Shown: positions 16,902-17,347 of the stretch, piece by piece
Layout: the number at the start of each line of letters is the position of its first letter
Numbering within the stretch: the first letter of the stretch is position 1
Origin: Sporisorium sorghi
Taxonomy: Eukaryota; Basidiomycota; Ustilaginomycetes; Ustilaginales; Ustilaginaceae
Assembly: GCA_023212695.1 (NCBI GenBank)
Contig: JALCCG010000350.1
Span: 3,062 to 20,408 of the forward strand
DNA: 17,347 nt
Direction: 5' to 3'
Program-made: the position numbers and the translations under genes
The notes under the pieces: model-generated
The model's input: the letters and a program-made list of their open reading frames with translations, nothing else
Told to the model about the DNA's origin: nothing
Databases searched by the model: none

Positions 16902-17347
16902 TGAACCTCCTCAGACTGGATTCGCTGCTAGACTGCTCATGTAAGCACTGTCGTATCTCCAGCTTAATCTGACTACTTTGAGTTACTCCTCCGATGAGTC
17001 GTCGAGCTCCAACGCGATCCGACTGCGCTTTGCTCCCTTGTCGGCAGCCTCGCTGTTGTTGGCCTTGCAAGCATCATTGCGGCTGCTGCAAGATCCTGAA
17101 GTGCCTGCGTGCACTGCCTCCTTCTGCTTGTGGCGGGTTGCCTTGTCCCAGTCTGTTTTGGCAAGGAGCAAGAGTCTCCATACCTTTCATCATGGCACTC
17201 AGTGACCATCTCCTCTCCCACAACAACCTTAGCCAGATGCCAAAAGACTGAACCATCTGCTACATCTGCGTGTTGCTGCTTTGCTTGTGCCAGTCAACTG
17301 TTATACCTCTCAGCCTGTCTGGCAAAGGAGGCGATGATGTTGACCAT
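16894..17347 (-). CDS. Possible 3' part of a minus-strand gene entering from the right edge
   Basis: I do not recognise this protein. A model is join(16894-16924, 16987-17152, 17307 to beyond 17347) on the minus strand. The 62-nt intron 16925-16986 is well formed: GTAACT donor, CTTAC branch at 16941-16945, and TAGCAG acceptor. The middle exon is Lys/Ala/Ser-rich with wobble GC bias, ends in an acidic LELDDSSE stretch, and after splicing the tail finishes as ESSLRRFII with TGA at 16894-16896. A 154-nt intron (GTATAA at 17306 to CAG at 17153) would link it in frame to a Pro/Ser-rich exon at the edge. Without the 62-nt splice the frame stops at TAA 16983-16985. In another frame the window edge itself is an ATG (complement of 17345-17347) that runs 17 codons to a TGA. 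The model rests on splice signals and codon use only. Confidence 0.3.

Overview
The window looks like nuclear DNA from a basidiomycete, most likely a smut fungus (Ustilaginales). This is inferred from GC-rich, strongly wobble-biased coding sequence, few and short spliceosomal introns (62-93 nt) with CTNAC-type branch points, long disordered Ser/Ala/Gln-rich proteins, and abundant CAG, CA and A/T microsatellites between genes. The fructose-bisphosphatase, inositol monophosphatase, bHLH factor and intron-containing tRNA are all clearly eukaryotic. No transposon, CRISPR array, rRNA or bacterial-type operon is visible.

Layout, left to right: promoter region (1-763) with a C19 homopolymer, a CAA/CAG tract and a TATA box; a two-exon protein kinase-like gene (764-3904, +); a 1.3-kb AT-rich, microsatellite-rich intergenic region (3905-5192); a large unrecognised low-complexity protein gene (5193-8019, +) whose reading frame changes near 5341-5398; a short convergent gap; an inositol monophosphatase family gene (8266-9243, -); a tRNA-Glu(CTC) gene with a 32-nt intron (9396-9499, +); a large poly-Q bHLH-leucine-zipper transcription factor gene (9718-12462, -); a 1.27-kb divergent promoter (12463-13730); the three-exon fructose-1,6-bisphosphatase gene (13731-14951, +); and a 2.4-kb right end (14952-17347) where I find no confident gene, only candidate exons and several short tandem repeats.

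The genes do not form a recognisable gene cluster. The most coherent functional theme is central carbon metabolism: FBP1 catalyses the committed step of gluconeogenesis, shares its promoter region with a bHLH-LZ regulator, and carries a tight group of CreA/Mig1-type motifs upstream. The IMPase belongs to the same metal-dependent phosphatase superfamily as FBP1, but the neighbourhood alone does not show that they work together.

Points most worth checking are the frame change in the 5193-8019 gene, the in-frame presequence-like extension upstream of the FBP1 ATG, the CreA-like motif cluster, the long acidic loop in the bHLH domain, and the unresolved right end, where a minus-strand gene with a well-formed 62-nt intron probably enters the window.
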